In this document: positions 39,442-50,066 of the stretch, piece by piece
How the letters are laid out: every line of letters starts with the position of its first letter
Position numbering within the stretch: the first letter of the stretch is position 1
NCBI GenBank assembly: GCA_023374045.1
Contig: CM041779.1
Location: 150,165,485-150,229,484, forward strand
Length of the DNA: 64,000 nucleotides
Direction: 5' to 3'
Source of the DNA: Limonium bicolor
Taxonomy: Eukaryota > Streptophyta > Magnoliopsida > Caryophyllales > Plumbaginaceae
The notes under the pieces: model-generated
Told to the model about the DNA's origin: nothing
What the model saw: only the letters and a program-made list of their open reading frames with translations
Databases searched by the model: none
Position numbers and translations under genes: made by a program

Positions 39442-39879
39442 ATGGAGTTTCCTTTCAGTTTGCACGTTAACTACGTACCTATTTTCGGTCGTCATGGTGC
39501 ACAGTTCGAGCGAGGGGTGGGACATAGCCGTTTACAAATCAGTATGTCATATCCTAATAATTTGCGTGCTCTACAACGACGAGTAGTTCGTGCTCTAGAG
39601 TCCCTCCTTGGCAGGATAAACATAGCAACGATGGTGTATTTGGGGCTGGAGGGCGACTACGAGTGGACCTTCATTCATGTACGAACTGATGCAGCAGTCC
39701 GCCGGATGATGGAAAATTATATGGAGTATAATGATTTCATAGAACATATTCCATTACTTATTGTATACGATCCGATTGAGTCCGATGATGATGACTTTCA
39801 ACAACAAGAGAGAATTTATGAGATGCGACGTAACGTAATAGGACAGCGAATAGAGAGACAAAGGTTTGGCAATAATTAG
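39442..39879 (+). CDS. Small Mutator-borne ORF E
   Basis: 145 residues from MEFPFSLHVNYVPIFGRHGA; an earlier in-frame ATG at 39385 would add 19 residues, but the M-x-F-P start matches the paralogues. It contains FERGVGHSRLQISMSYPNNL, ATMVYLGLEGDYEWTF, TDAAVRRMMENYMEYNDF and an acidic then basic tail (ESDDDDFQQQ, RRNVIGQRIERQRF). It diverges more from the transposase N-domain than C or F. Intact frame. Confidence 0.7.
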   Translation: MEFPFSLHVNYVPIFGRHGAQFERGVGHSRLQISMSYPNNLRALQRRVVRALESLLGRINIATMVYLGLEGDYEWTFIHVRTDAAVRRMMENYMEYNDFIEHIPLLIVYDPIESDDDDFQQQERIYEMRRNVIGQRIERQRFGNN

Positions 39880-40321
39880 GTTTCTTCTTATTGTGCAATT
39901 TGTTTAGAAAACTAGTTAGCGTATCTAGGGAGAAATCCATACAACTAGAACGAAAGTGTATTGCACCTGCGAATAATAAAATACAATACCATAGTGGCAG
40001 GATGGTACCTAATTCTAATACCAAATGATAGCGGACAGATAAATCCTTATTGTTCTCCCTAGATAAGATTCCCCCCCCCCCCCACACTCATATAATTTGA
40101 TTCCATAGATAAGATTCCCCCCCAGTCCACTAGTTCAGCAGATAAGATTTCGATGCCTTCCCAAGGGATCACATATTGATTTCCCTTTCCCATTATCTAC
40201 TACTCATCCGCTGCCTTTAAATACAGCCTTCATTTTCCTTTTCAATTTCACAAATAACTCACAAAAGAGCTTTGTTAATTCAACATTGCATCGTAGTGCA
40301 CTTCATCTACACCTTTCACCA
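39880..40321. other. Spacer with a 14-C run
   Basis: No gene. It has a run of about 14 C at about 40071-40084 and a second CCCCCC run near 40118; the phrase ATAAGATT precedes both, suggesting a local duplication. A TTTAAATAC box lies near 40215. Confidence 0.45.
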
Positions 40322-40764
40322 ATGGATATCCCTTGCACCGTTTTCTTGACGTTGAGCCTACTAACAACGATGAAGGTTTGTATTTTGCAAGAACCTATTC
40401 AACTGAAAGTTTTGATTTCGAGATCGACATGGAAATAACATTTTCTGAGTTTGATAACTTTGTCGAGACTCGATTGAAAGAGCGCTACGGTTACTATTGT
40501 GTGGTCGAATCAATACTTCATCGATTACTACTTTCCTCCCAGCCACGCCCATTGTGGGGGCCACTGCAAATAACACGAGATGTTGACGTTCAACGAATGA
40601 TTGAACGTTTCGTGTTCAATCAACATTATTATAATAGAGTAGAACTCTATGTCACCATTGTGTTCAAGGAAGATGACCCATCTCAGTTGCCACCAATGGC
40701 CAGGGCTTTGCCGGAAGAGTGTAGTGAAGTTTACCCCTCGGATGATAGCGAAAATACTGATTAG
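40322..40764 (+). pseudogene. Small Mutator-borne ORF F, N-terminal frameshift
   Basis: The ATG at 40322 gives MDIPCTVF, matching the paralogues. After about ten codons the family pattern continues in another frame (LDVEPTNNDEGLYFARTYS), so one base is gained or lost near 40345. The rest is open to 40764: SFDFEIDMEITFSEF, VVESILHRLLLSSQPRPLWG, LQITRDVDVQRMIERF and an acidic tail (SEVYPSDDSENTD). It is closest in pattern to ORF C. Confidence 0.7.
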
Positions 40765-40968
40765 TATGAAGATGGTTCCTATTATGAGGGAAGGTCTTGC
40801 ATATAGCAATCACATAATAGTCTACAATAAATAATTGTTGTTGTTAATTCGTTGTCTAAATTAATGTGTCGAAAATAATTGTTGTTGTTTACTCGTCACT
40901 CAATATAACAATGACGGATGTCATTTAGTAGAAGTGAAGTTTTATATATATTACTGGTTGTCTACGTT
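40765..40968. other. Spacer before the tandem array
   Basis: No gene. AATAAATAATTG lies at about 40826 on +. Confidence 0.4.
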
Positions 40969-42155
40969 CAAAGTTAGCACCGGCAAGCAGTTTTTAGCAT
41001 ACCAAAGTCGGTGTATGTTGCCTACTTCAGGGATATATTCGACACATGAGATGATGTCTGTTGTGGCTAAATTTTTGCAACAACGTTGTGTTGATGTAAT
41101 ACTACACGCACAACAAATTACATGAAAAACGGACGTCGATTACTTGGTCAAAAAAATCATCAAAGTTAGCACCGGCAAGCAGTTTTTAGCATACCAAAGT
41201 CGGTGTATGTTGCCTACTTCAGGGATATATTCGACACATGAGATGATGTCTGTTGTGGCTAAATTTTTGCAACAATGTTGTGTTTGTAATACAACACGCA
41301 CAACAAATTACATGAAAAACGGACGACGATTACTTGGTCAAAAAAATCGTCAAAGTTAGCACCGGCAAGCAGTTTTTAGCATACCAAAGTCGGTGTATGT
41401 TGCCTACTTCAGGGATATATTCGACACATGAGATGATGTCTGTTGTGGCTAAATTTTTGCAACAATGTTGTGTTGATGTAATACAAAACGCACAACAAAT
41501 TACATGAAAAACGGACGACGATTACTTGGTCAAAAAAATCGTCAAAGTTAGCACCGGCAAGCAGTTTTTAGCATACCAAAGTCGGTGTATGTTGCCTACT
41601 TCAGGGATATATTCGACACATGAGATGATGTCTGTTGTGGCTAAATTTTTGCAACAATGTTGTTTGATGTAATACTACACGCACAACAAATTACATGAAA
41701 AACGGACGTCGATTACTTGGTCAAAAAAATCGTCAAAGTTAGCACCGGCAAGCAGTTTTTAGCATACCAAAGTCGGTGTATGTTGCCTACTTCAGGGATA
41801 TATTCGACACATGAGATGATGTCTGTTGTGGCTAAATTTTTGCAACAATGTTGTGTTGATGTAATACCAAACGCACAACAAATTACATGAAAAACGGACG
41901 ACGATTACTTGGTCAAAAAAATCGTCAAAGTTAGCACCGGCAAGCAGTTTTTAGCATACCAAAGTCGTGTATGTTGCCTACTTCAGGGATATATTCGACA
42001 CATGAGATGATGTCTGTTGTGGCTAAATTTTTGCAACAATGTTGTGTTGATGTAATACTACACGCACAACAAATTACATGAAAAACGGACGATTACTTGG
42101 TCAAAAAAATCGTCAAAGTTAGCACCGGCAAGCAGTTTTTAGCATACCAAAGTCA
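40969..42155. repeat. Tandem array of a 188-192-bp unit, about 6.2 copies
   Basis: Units start CAAAGTTAGCACCGGCAAGC at 40969, 41161, 41351, 41543, 41734, 41926 and 42114 (partial). Copies are nearly identical, differing by small indels around GTTGTGTTGATGTAATAC. Each unit has open frames of about 60 codons, but their starts and ends drift, so I see a satellite-like repeat rather than genes. It lies between ORF F and the plant-mobile-domain gene. Confidence 0.95.
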
Positions 42156-42372
42156 TTGTATTCCAACAAAAGAAATGACATGAGTGCAGTGTTCAAACAG
42201 TAACTAATTAATAGACTGAGCGACTCATCCTTACCCCCAGAGCTCTTAAACACTTCTAATGTTTAAAAACAGTAAATAACACAGATTTCCTAGTCCACGT
42301 TTTCAGTTACACCATTGAACATAAGTAAATAAAATACATTAGTCTCGAACAAAGTACACACTATGTAACAAC
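42156..42372. other. Short spacer after the array
   Basis: No feature; it may be the 3' untranslated part of the minus-strand gene that follows. Confidence 0.35.
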
Positions 42373-45300
42373 CTATGGAGGAGAACCGAATGTGAAATCA
42401 GCATTATAATATCGGGGGTTCCTAGTCCTAGAATTTTGGCCTCTCAACCACATTTGGTTTGCTTGCGTGGTGGGTGGTGTGCTGGATTGATCTGGCTGAG
42501 TTTGAGAAGGCCCAGTCACCTGGATGATGTCAGCAGGTGCGAACGATGGAGCACCCAGTACCCTTGCAGGGCCCTCACCAGGTGTGGGCATGTTTGTCCA
42601 ATCCATCTGCCCAAGGTGAAGAGTGGAAGCGTCGTATGTGGTACGGTTGGTCCTGGGTGTGGGTGGAGTGGGTGTAGTGGGAGTAGTGGGCACAGTGGGT
42701 GCAGTGTGCGAGACCATGCCCCAGCATCAAACTGTCCCGAAATCACGTGGCAACTGACCACCATCGTATCGACATATGAAGAGGGTACCGGAGCGTACAT
42801 ACCTAGTGTAAGTGTACTTGACACAGGCGGTATGACCGGCCGATATCCGTCCACGTCGGGGTGTCCCGCCTGGTGTGGGTCCGCTGCCTGGTGTGCTCCT
42901 GTGCCTGGTGTGGCTCCTGTGCCTGGTGTGGCTCCTCTGCCTGCTGTGGCACCACTGCCAGACCTAGCTGATTCTCCCTCCCATAGGTTCTGCCAGACGA
43001 CGCGGCCCTCTTCGTCTTTGACTGTACGGCCGGTTTCTGACTGCTCGGGGAGGAGGGTTGTCGTGTATGACATATGCAGGGTATTGAATGTCCATCATTG
43101 GAGGTGCCTGACTTGAGTAGTCCTGCTCAATGTGGCCAACTCTATGGTAGTGGCCGACATCAAGCGTCTGGGAAACCTGGGACGCAAATCCCTAACACCC
43201 TGGTCTACTGGAATTCGCTGCAACTGCTCTAGCGTGCTTGCCTATACATGCATGTCATCGTATCAAGTTAATGACATTTATAATTACAAAAAAAAACAAC
43301 GAACAATTTAATAGATGACACTTACAGTGATCACATTTCGTCTACTCTCCTCGGTATACCAGGCCACCGAGTGTTCGATACCAAACCATGTAAGCGCTCC
43401 TCAAATCAAGTGGGGTACTCCGCGGTAGCTGTGCAAGTGGAATCTGATACTGCTGTCTTTCAGACCACATACGCAGGTAGTCGCTGAAGATCTCCCACCA
43501 CCTAGCATCGGTCCTCCCGGACCTTGTAATAACATGCAGGTAATCACAATCAAGGGGAGGATTCGGTATTGGCTGGTCCACCCCAACTGTCGCAACACCC
43601 GATCAGCCTGATGACCTTCCACCACATTGAGTGGATGACAAACACACGAACCGCAAATTGCTGAGGATTAGGTGATCTTTCACCATACGGTTGCCAAATC
43701 CACTACATATGCACACAATATGTTTATTAGACTTTTATTAGTGAAAATAACCTACCCAGGAAAAAAAGATCTCACCTCTCTCTGCGTGGGTGGAACGTGC
43801 AGCGTGTCTAGGTACGCACGAGCAGAGTGAGAATCAATGTTGCATAACTTCCCACTATATCTGCAATGAACAAAAAAGTTAGCCAAATATAAGGACTATA
43901 ACATTAGTAATATAGGGAAAATTAGTTTCAAGGTTTTACCTGTAAGCAGGGGAAGATCAGTGGTGGGTCAATCAAGTTTCTCGGACGAAAATGAGAGGCG
44001 CTCATACGCCCATACAGTCAGCAACTTGCTACAACCATTTAAACATGTTGAATCATACTTGGTAGCATTGCACATCTCTCTGTAGAGATGCGCAAGTAAA
44101 GCGGATCCCCAACTTATCGTACCAGCCCTCGCAAAGTCTCTAAGAGTAATAGGTATGAACATCTACGCATGCTCCATTCGCATTAGGAAACAAAAGGCCA
44201 CCGAGCATTCGAAGCATGAATGCCCTCGCATGCTGCTCGTGTATGACAGGGTCAAGAAGATGAAAATCTGGGTCAGTCTCCACAAATCTAGAGGCAAGCC
44301 AATTTATAGGGATTTGGTTGCCTCTACGGGTGGGTGGCACATCCCCAAGAAGCTCCATGCAGACTGCATTCACATCAGGTATATTCGTCGTAAACATAAT
44401 GAGTGCCATCCACCGGTAGCCCGAACAGGACATGAACATCCTCAAGTGTGATGGTGACCTCACCAAACGGCATAAGAAAAGTGTGCGTCTCTGGACGCCA
44501 CCTCTCTATCAAAGCACTAACGAGCCCTCTACTTGTGGTAAGTCCCAATGCACAAACTTTGAACAAACCAGCACTCATAATGTATGGCCCAATAGATGCA
44601 TGAGGGACCTGAGCCTTCCAATTCGATCGGGTTCTTAGGGTACGGTTTCTATAAGGTTCGTACCTCTGAGATATAAACAATACATTATAAAACAAATAAT
44701 TTAATAATAAAAAGCTACGTTATACTTAACGAATTACATTTATACTTATAAAACACATTATAAAGCTACATTGTAGTAGCAAGGTCAGATTATCATTATA
44801 AATATACGATATAATTAAAAAATGGTATTTATAATTACAAAGATACATTATCGTTAACGAAATTTATATAGATTATTATTATAAAGCTAAATTCTAATTA
44901 AATTAACTACATTGTTAATCAAGTCTATATTATAATTATAATGAAGTTAAATTAATAACTATGAAGCTACATTATACTTAACGAATTACATTTATCATTA
45001 TAAAACAACATATAAAGCTACATTGTAGTAGCAAGGTCAGATTATCATTATAATTTATACTTACAAAGATACATTATTGTTAACGAAAATTATATAGATT
45101 ATTATAAATATACATTCTAATTAAATAACTACATTGTTAATCATTTCTAAATTATAGTTATAAATAAGATAGATTACAATTACAAAGCTACATTATAATT
45201 AACGAATTACATTTATAATTATAAAACAAAATTATAAAGCTAAATTCTAATATCAAGGTTAGATTATGATTATAATATACGATTATAATAAATTTAATTT

Positions 45301-46484
45301 ATAATTACAAACTACATTATCGTTAATGAAAAATATATAGATTATTATTATAAAGCTACATTCTAATTAAATAAACGTTTTAGATTACTCATCTCGACAT
45401 TCTAATTAAATAAACTACAAAATGTTAATCATGTCTACATTATAATTATAAAAAATTAGATTACAATTATAAAGCAACACTATAATTAACGACTTACATT
45501 ATAATTATAAAACTACATTATAAAGCTACATTCTAGTATCAAGGTTAGATTATCATCATAATATACAATATAATAAACAAATTGTATTTATACTTACAAA
45601 GATACATTATTGTTAACGAAAATTATATAGATTATTACTATAAAGCTACATTCTAATTAAATAAACTACATTGTTAATCAACACTATATTATAATTATAA
45701 AGAAATGAATTAAATATAAAGCTACAATATAATTAACGACTTACATTTATAATTATAAAACTACATTATTTAACACATTCTAGTATAAAGGTTAGATTAT
45801 CATCATAATATACGATATAATTAACAAATTGTATTTATACTTACAAAGATACGTTATCGTTAATGAAAAATATATAGATTATTATTATAAAGCTACTTCT
45901 AATTAAATAAACGTTTTGGGTTACTCATCTCGACATCCTAATTAAATAAACTACAAAATGTTAATCATGTCTACATTATAATTATAAAGAAATTATATTA
46001 CAATTATAAAGCTACAATATAATTATTAACCTACGTTATAATTAAATAAACTACAATGTTACTCGTAATATTAAATATAATGTTATATTACAATTACAAA
46101 TCTACAATCTATTTTTACGAAATATAATAAAAATTATAAAGTTACATTGTAATTAAATATAGTACAATGTTAATCATTTCTACATTTTAATTATAAAACT
46201 AACATACGATTAACGAAATAAAATTTAACATTACAAAACTACATTATAATTTCACCAAAATAATTCACAATCTCTAACACATAATCAATAACTAACTATA
46301 AATATAACACAAAGATAAAGTAATTAACACTAAACAAAATTAAAAAATTATACTAATTCAAAAAAAAAACACTAACCTCATCTGCAGACGCATAAGCTGC
46401 AGAAATATGGGTCGTCTGCAGGCTAAACGGTTGATCCTCGACCGGTCCCTGCGCATCGAACACTTGATAGTTCCCCGGATCCAT
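42373..46484 (-). pseudogene. Plant-mobile-domain (MAIN-like) gene inside the Mutator-like element
   Basis: It begins at ATG 46484 (MDPGNYQVFDAQGPVEDQPF). Exon 1 (46484-46377) ends at a GT donor and joins in phase 0 to exon 2 at 44665. Exon 2 carries the family landmarks [62 protein letters not shown] and LLTVWAYERL, with frameshifts near 44400 and 44160. Probable further exons lie at about 43864-43779 and 43708-43326 (QQFAVRVFVIHSMWW, HQADRVLRQLGWTSQY, ARWWEIFSDYLRMWSERQQ), plus a Thr/Pro-rich end to 42373. MAIN/MAIL proteins act in the nucleus on silencing and genome stability, and the domain is known to travel on transposons. This copy is broken. Confidence 0.85.
44666..46376. repeat. AT-rich 1.7-kb intron made of diverged repeats
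   Basis: The first intron of the plant-mobile-domain gene (minus strand). The + strand repeats variants of AAAGCTACATTCTAATTAAATAAACTACATTGTTAATCATGTC at about 44880, 45110, 45350, 45645, 45890 and 46140, spaced roughly 230-290 bp, with ACATTATCGTTAACGAAA words between. Boundaries are the GTTAGT donor and a TATCTCAG acceptor on the minus strand. Confidence 0.7.
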
Positions 46485-46737
46485 GGTTTGTTCAAAATCA
46501 GTTAATCAACAGATGGGGATGTTGAGCTGTTAATTTGGGAGGATAAATACTTGTAAATGTAAATGAGAGGTTTTAGAGGGAGAGTAAAAAATGGAGGAAA
46601 TGGTGGTGGAAGAGGAAGAAGAGAGGAAGAATCGGTGATGAAGAAGGAAGAGAGTTGGGGAGGAAGAACAGATGCGGCGCGGATGGGTTGAAGAAGAAGG
46701 AATGAGCGCGGCGTCTAATGAAGTGCGCTAGGTTATT
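46485..46737 (-). promoter_or_regulatory. Promoter/leader region of the plant-mobile-domain gene
   Basis: It lies between the right TIR and ATG 46484. On the minus strand there is a CT-rich leader (many TTCTTCC words) and a TATTTATC box about 60 bp before the start. The TIR probably supplies the upstream promoter, as in other Mutator elements. Confidence 0.4.
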
Positions 46738-47008
46738 TTGTTTTAGTTTGAAGGAAGGCGCACACTGCAAGTCAGTCAGCCAGGAGGCTGACTTGCAGTG
46801 TGCGCTTCCTTCACAAACTACAAATCAAAAAAAAAAAAAACGTACACTAGTGGCGCACAACAGAAGTCAGCCTGTTGGCTGACTGACTTCTGTTGTGCGC
46901 TTCCTTCACAGCCAAAACAAAAAAAGACACCTGCGATGTAATTACGGGAGAATTCACATGCAATGGGGAAATGAGTTGGGTAACCAACCTTTGACCGGAA
47001 AATTGCTA
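46738..47008 (-). repeat. Right terminal inverted repeat of the Mutator-like element
   Basis: The complement matches 33145-33412. Hairpins lie at about 46746-46816 and 46853-46900, mirror images of those on the left. TSD follows at 47009-47017. Confidence 0.95.
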
Positions 47009-47017
47009 GTTTAGGTG

Positions 47018-47296
47018 TGCAGAAGACGTTAATAATCCAAGTTAACATGATAGTTCCAGTTTATTTGAGAATCTGCTTTTGTTTGGCTCTTAGCTCGATC
47101 ATGACTGATCGTATTCATTAAATTATTCTTTGATTTAACTTTTCTTATTGACCATATTATATTCCACCGGTGTGTAGTTATAATATATATATACCGTCTA
47201 AATTTTGAAAATACGTTTTTTTAATCATTTTTTTTATCATTTTATTTGAAAATACGTTTTGTAGATAGAATACTCTATAAATGTGAATATCATCTT
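47018..47296. other. 3' flank of GLOX-A
   Basis: Non-coding, near-identical to 53056-53332. Confidence 0.6.
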
Positions 47297-47815
47297 AAAT
47301 TCTTGAGTAAATTGCTTAGAATTCCCTTAGGATTTAGGATATTACAGTTAACCCCCTTGTGTTTATCATAATTACTGGTAACCACCTCGAGGTTAAGGTA
47401 TCTTTGACTACGAGCACCCGAACTATAACTTTGTTATCAGGAAGTTAACTACGTGTTGACCTATCAGCTTAATCACATTAATAATGTCAGACTGGACAAA
47501 AAACACTACTTAATCAGCATTGTTATTTTCCTAAAAATATCGACCCTGCCTCGAAAATGCATCTAAAGTGGGATGAGAGAGAGTTAGACGATGTTGATTA
47601 AGCAGTTTTGTTGTCCAGTCTGGCATTATTATTGTGATTAAGTTGATAGATCAGCACGTAGTTAACTTTCTGATAATAGAGTTATAGTTCGAGGGCTTAG
47701 AGTCAAAGATACCTTAACCTTATAGTGATTACCAATAATTATGATAAACACAAGGGGGTTAACTGTAATATCCCAAATCCTCAAGTGGATTCTAAGTAAT
47801 TTACTCGAAATTCTT
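47297..47815. mobile_element. Fold-back MITE in the 3' flank of GLOX-A
   Basis: The element (47305-47806, 502 bp) has inverted repeats of over 100 bp (GAGTAAATT(G/A)CTTAGAAT..., including GTTAACCCCCTTGTGTTT). TSD AAATTCTT lies at 47297-47304 and 47808-47815. The second copy has the empty site (53333-53350, AAATTCTTTATTATT). An 8-9-bp TSD fits hAT or Mutator superfamilies. Confidence 0.88.
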
Positions 47816-47964
47816 TATTATTATTCAACAGAGTTTACACATTCATATTGACCCTGCCATCAAGCTAGCCCCCATGCACTTCAAATTAAAAAAAATTATT
47901 AAGTAACATGCAGGAAATAAATACATATATTCACTCACTATTAAATTATAGACATACAGCAGCA

Positions 47965-49628
47965 TTAACGACTGATCTTGACCCATTTTCCAATACTAGC
48001 CGCACCCTGATGAACCACGAACATCATACAGTATATTGGTGGCATGAGAACTTCAGAATTGGGCATCCTCACTGTTACCTCATAACTTGATGTTGACATA
48101 GGTACCGGTTTCCCAACTATAGTCAACTCTACCATCCTCTGCCCTTGTGAGAAAGAATGTGTATTGAACGATGGTGACAACATTGTCACCTTCACACTGT
48201 CCAAATCAACCACCGCACTTTCACTGAGGGAGAATATTATAGGTATCACTTGTGAATACTTAACAGCCAGTTGTATGCGTGTCGGGTTAACTATCTTTGG
48301 CCTTAGGTTTGACCCAATGTACCACGGTGAGAAAGCCTCTAGGCTTAATAACGTAGGGTATTGAACTTCAGGTCCAAACTCATATCCAAAATGTGTGTTA
48401 CTACCCCCGACCATTACTCTTCCATCTCTTAATAAAATAGCAGTAGAGTGATAGACCCTTGGTATATCTGATCCGGCTTGCGTCTCGAATCTTGACCCGG
48501 GTTTTCCGTCGGGTTTGTATATCACTGGGGTACGAATATCGTCTCTGCAAAGCTCCCATCTCACGGTTCCTTTTTTACAACCGTTTATAATTATGACATC
48601 GTCGTTAGGGAGGAGTAACATGTCTCCCATAACCCGAGCCATAGGCATGGTCTCCATGGACCATTGTGGGTTTGTGTCAATGAATCTCAACCTTCCACAA
48701 TCATTAAGTGCAGTGAGAAAATTACCATTGTTTGATTGTTGTAATGAGCCTTTAGGTGCTCCACCGCACACCAAAACCTCAACTTGAACTCTGTCATTAT
48801 TGTCAATATTCTTCAATGGAAGGAGTACCGCTGACCCAGTACTGGGGTAACATCTAGGCTGACCGCCTGGGATGGTAGGGTATGTCTGGACAACTGTGTT
48901 CGTCTTGTAATTGTGAAGAATGGCTCGGTTGTTGGCGAAGATGAAGAGGTTATCATCCGGACTTAAAAACACAAATGGATAGAGGTTGTTATCTGATCCT
49001 TCACTATCAAGTGTTTGTAGTAAGAAAGGCATTTCTTTAGCACCTTGAGTATCAGGTGTATTCTTAGGGTAAAACTCATAGTTATACTGTCCAAGTCCTC
49101 ATACTATGATTATTTGACCGTTGGAAAGGATGTGATTACTAGCATACCACCGTGGGTTATTCAATTTATTGCCAAGCTCATTCCAATCACAAGTTGAGCA
49201 TGGTTTGAAGAGACAAACAACTCGATCACCGTCACGCCAACCGCCAGTCTGAACAAGTTGGCCATCTGGGGTGACTGCATCAGAGGAGCACTAAGTGTCC
49301 GTGAGGATCATCAGCGGGCGGTAGGTGTTGGACTTGACATCATACTCGACGGAATGTGCAGTGCAATCCGGCTTAACATCAAGTCTTGTTTGGTCCCACA
49401 TTTTCCATCGGTGAGATTGAGTTGAGACCTACCAAAGTTGGCCCTGTCGAAGAGAACCACACGTTTGTTTTTCAGAAGCTGCATGTGCATGGCAGAGACT
49501 CCAACACTCTTCTAAAGAAGCTGCCATCTTCCTGGTGCTACATGGGATTTTGGGACTGCAATTGCAAACAAGAGGATGGTGGAGATAAATGTGATTGCAA
49601 AGGAAACAGTACTCATTGAACTTACCAT
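47965..49628 (-). pseudogene. GLOX-A: glyoxal oxidase/galactose-oxidase-like gene, broken copy
   Basis: The start (MVSSMSTVSFAITF, a signal peptide) lies at 49628. Family function: secreted copper-radical oxidase making H2O2 from aldehydes. Active-site landmarks are readable: NPRWYASNH-type region, PRVYHSTAILL (Tyr-His pair) and the C-terminal VVHQGAASIGKW His. Lesions: TAG at codon LLQ to LL* (about 49512), a one-base deletion near 49375, TAG for Trp in the DTWCSS motif (about 49292), and TGA near 49098. From 49032 to 47965 a 355-codon frame is clean. Its promoter is gone: the duplicated segment breaks within 5 bp upstream of the ATG and LTR sequence follows. Confidence 0.9.
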
Positions 49629-50066
49629 GTTTGGTCTTGCTGGATTCAATGTTGGGTGTCTGGTGTCCGGCACATTCAAGTTTCTTGAATATGCCGTGCA
49701 TCTTATGTCCAGCATGACATCCGGCATGTTCTAACGTTAGTTAATTCAAGACTTGCTAATTTTTTTTGTGATCATACTTGTTCTTATGTTGATTATTATC
49801 CCGAATCAAGGATAGTTCATTGTAAATACTCCATTTAGAAAGATTGTTAGATAGTTGTTTTAATTTGAATTTATGATCTTTTCCCTCCTTTTATTAGTAT
49901 AGGTAATTACTAGGATTGGCACTGATTTTCTACTAAGTCCCTTGGGTTCGATACTCTTGGTCACAATTTACTTACACTTTATTCCGACGGGGATTTTGGC
50001 TACCCGTAGTAGAGTTTAGGATTCTTTTATTCTTTTTGTATATAATCTTCTCTACAATTCCTTGTT

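Larger units (their letters stand above)
33136..47017. mobile_element. Giant Mutator-like element (13.9 kb) with 9-bp TSD
   Basis: The element spans 33145-47008 with long terminal inverted repeats (about 270 bp) and TSD GTTTAGGTG at 33136-33144 and 47009-47017. The uninserted site is present once at 53047-53055 in the second copy of the host segment. Contents: broken MuDR-type transposase (+), five short ORFs related to the transposase N-terminus (four +, one -), a 190-bp tandem array, and a multi-exon plant-mobile-domain gene (-). The TIR start is (A/T)AG(T/C)AATTT(T)CCGGTCAAAGG. Confidence 0.95.

Noticed and set aside
40934..41359. Two ORFs of 63 and 71 codons within the 190-bp repeats as genes
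   Set aside because: They are the same repeat frame, and the ORF ends shift with small indels between units.
40969..42155. CRISPR-like array
   Set aside because: Units are 188-192 bp, tandem and without spacers, in a plant genome; this is a minisatellite/satellite-type repeat.
42436..43116. 226-codon + strand ORF (Cys/Trp-rich)
   Set aside because: It lies opposite the Thr/Pro-rich end of the minus-strand plant-mobile-domain gene and reads as its antisense shadow.
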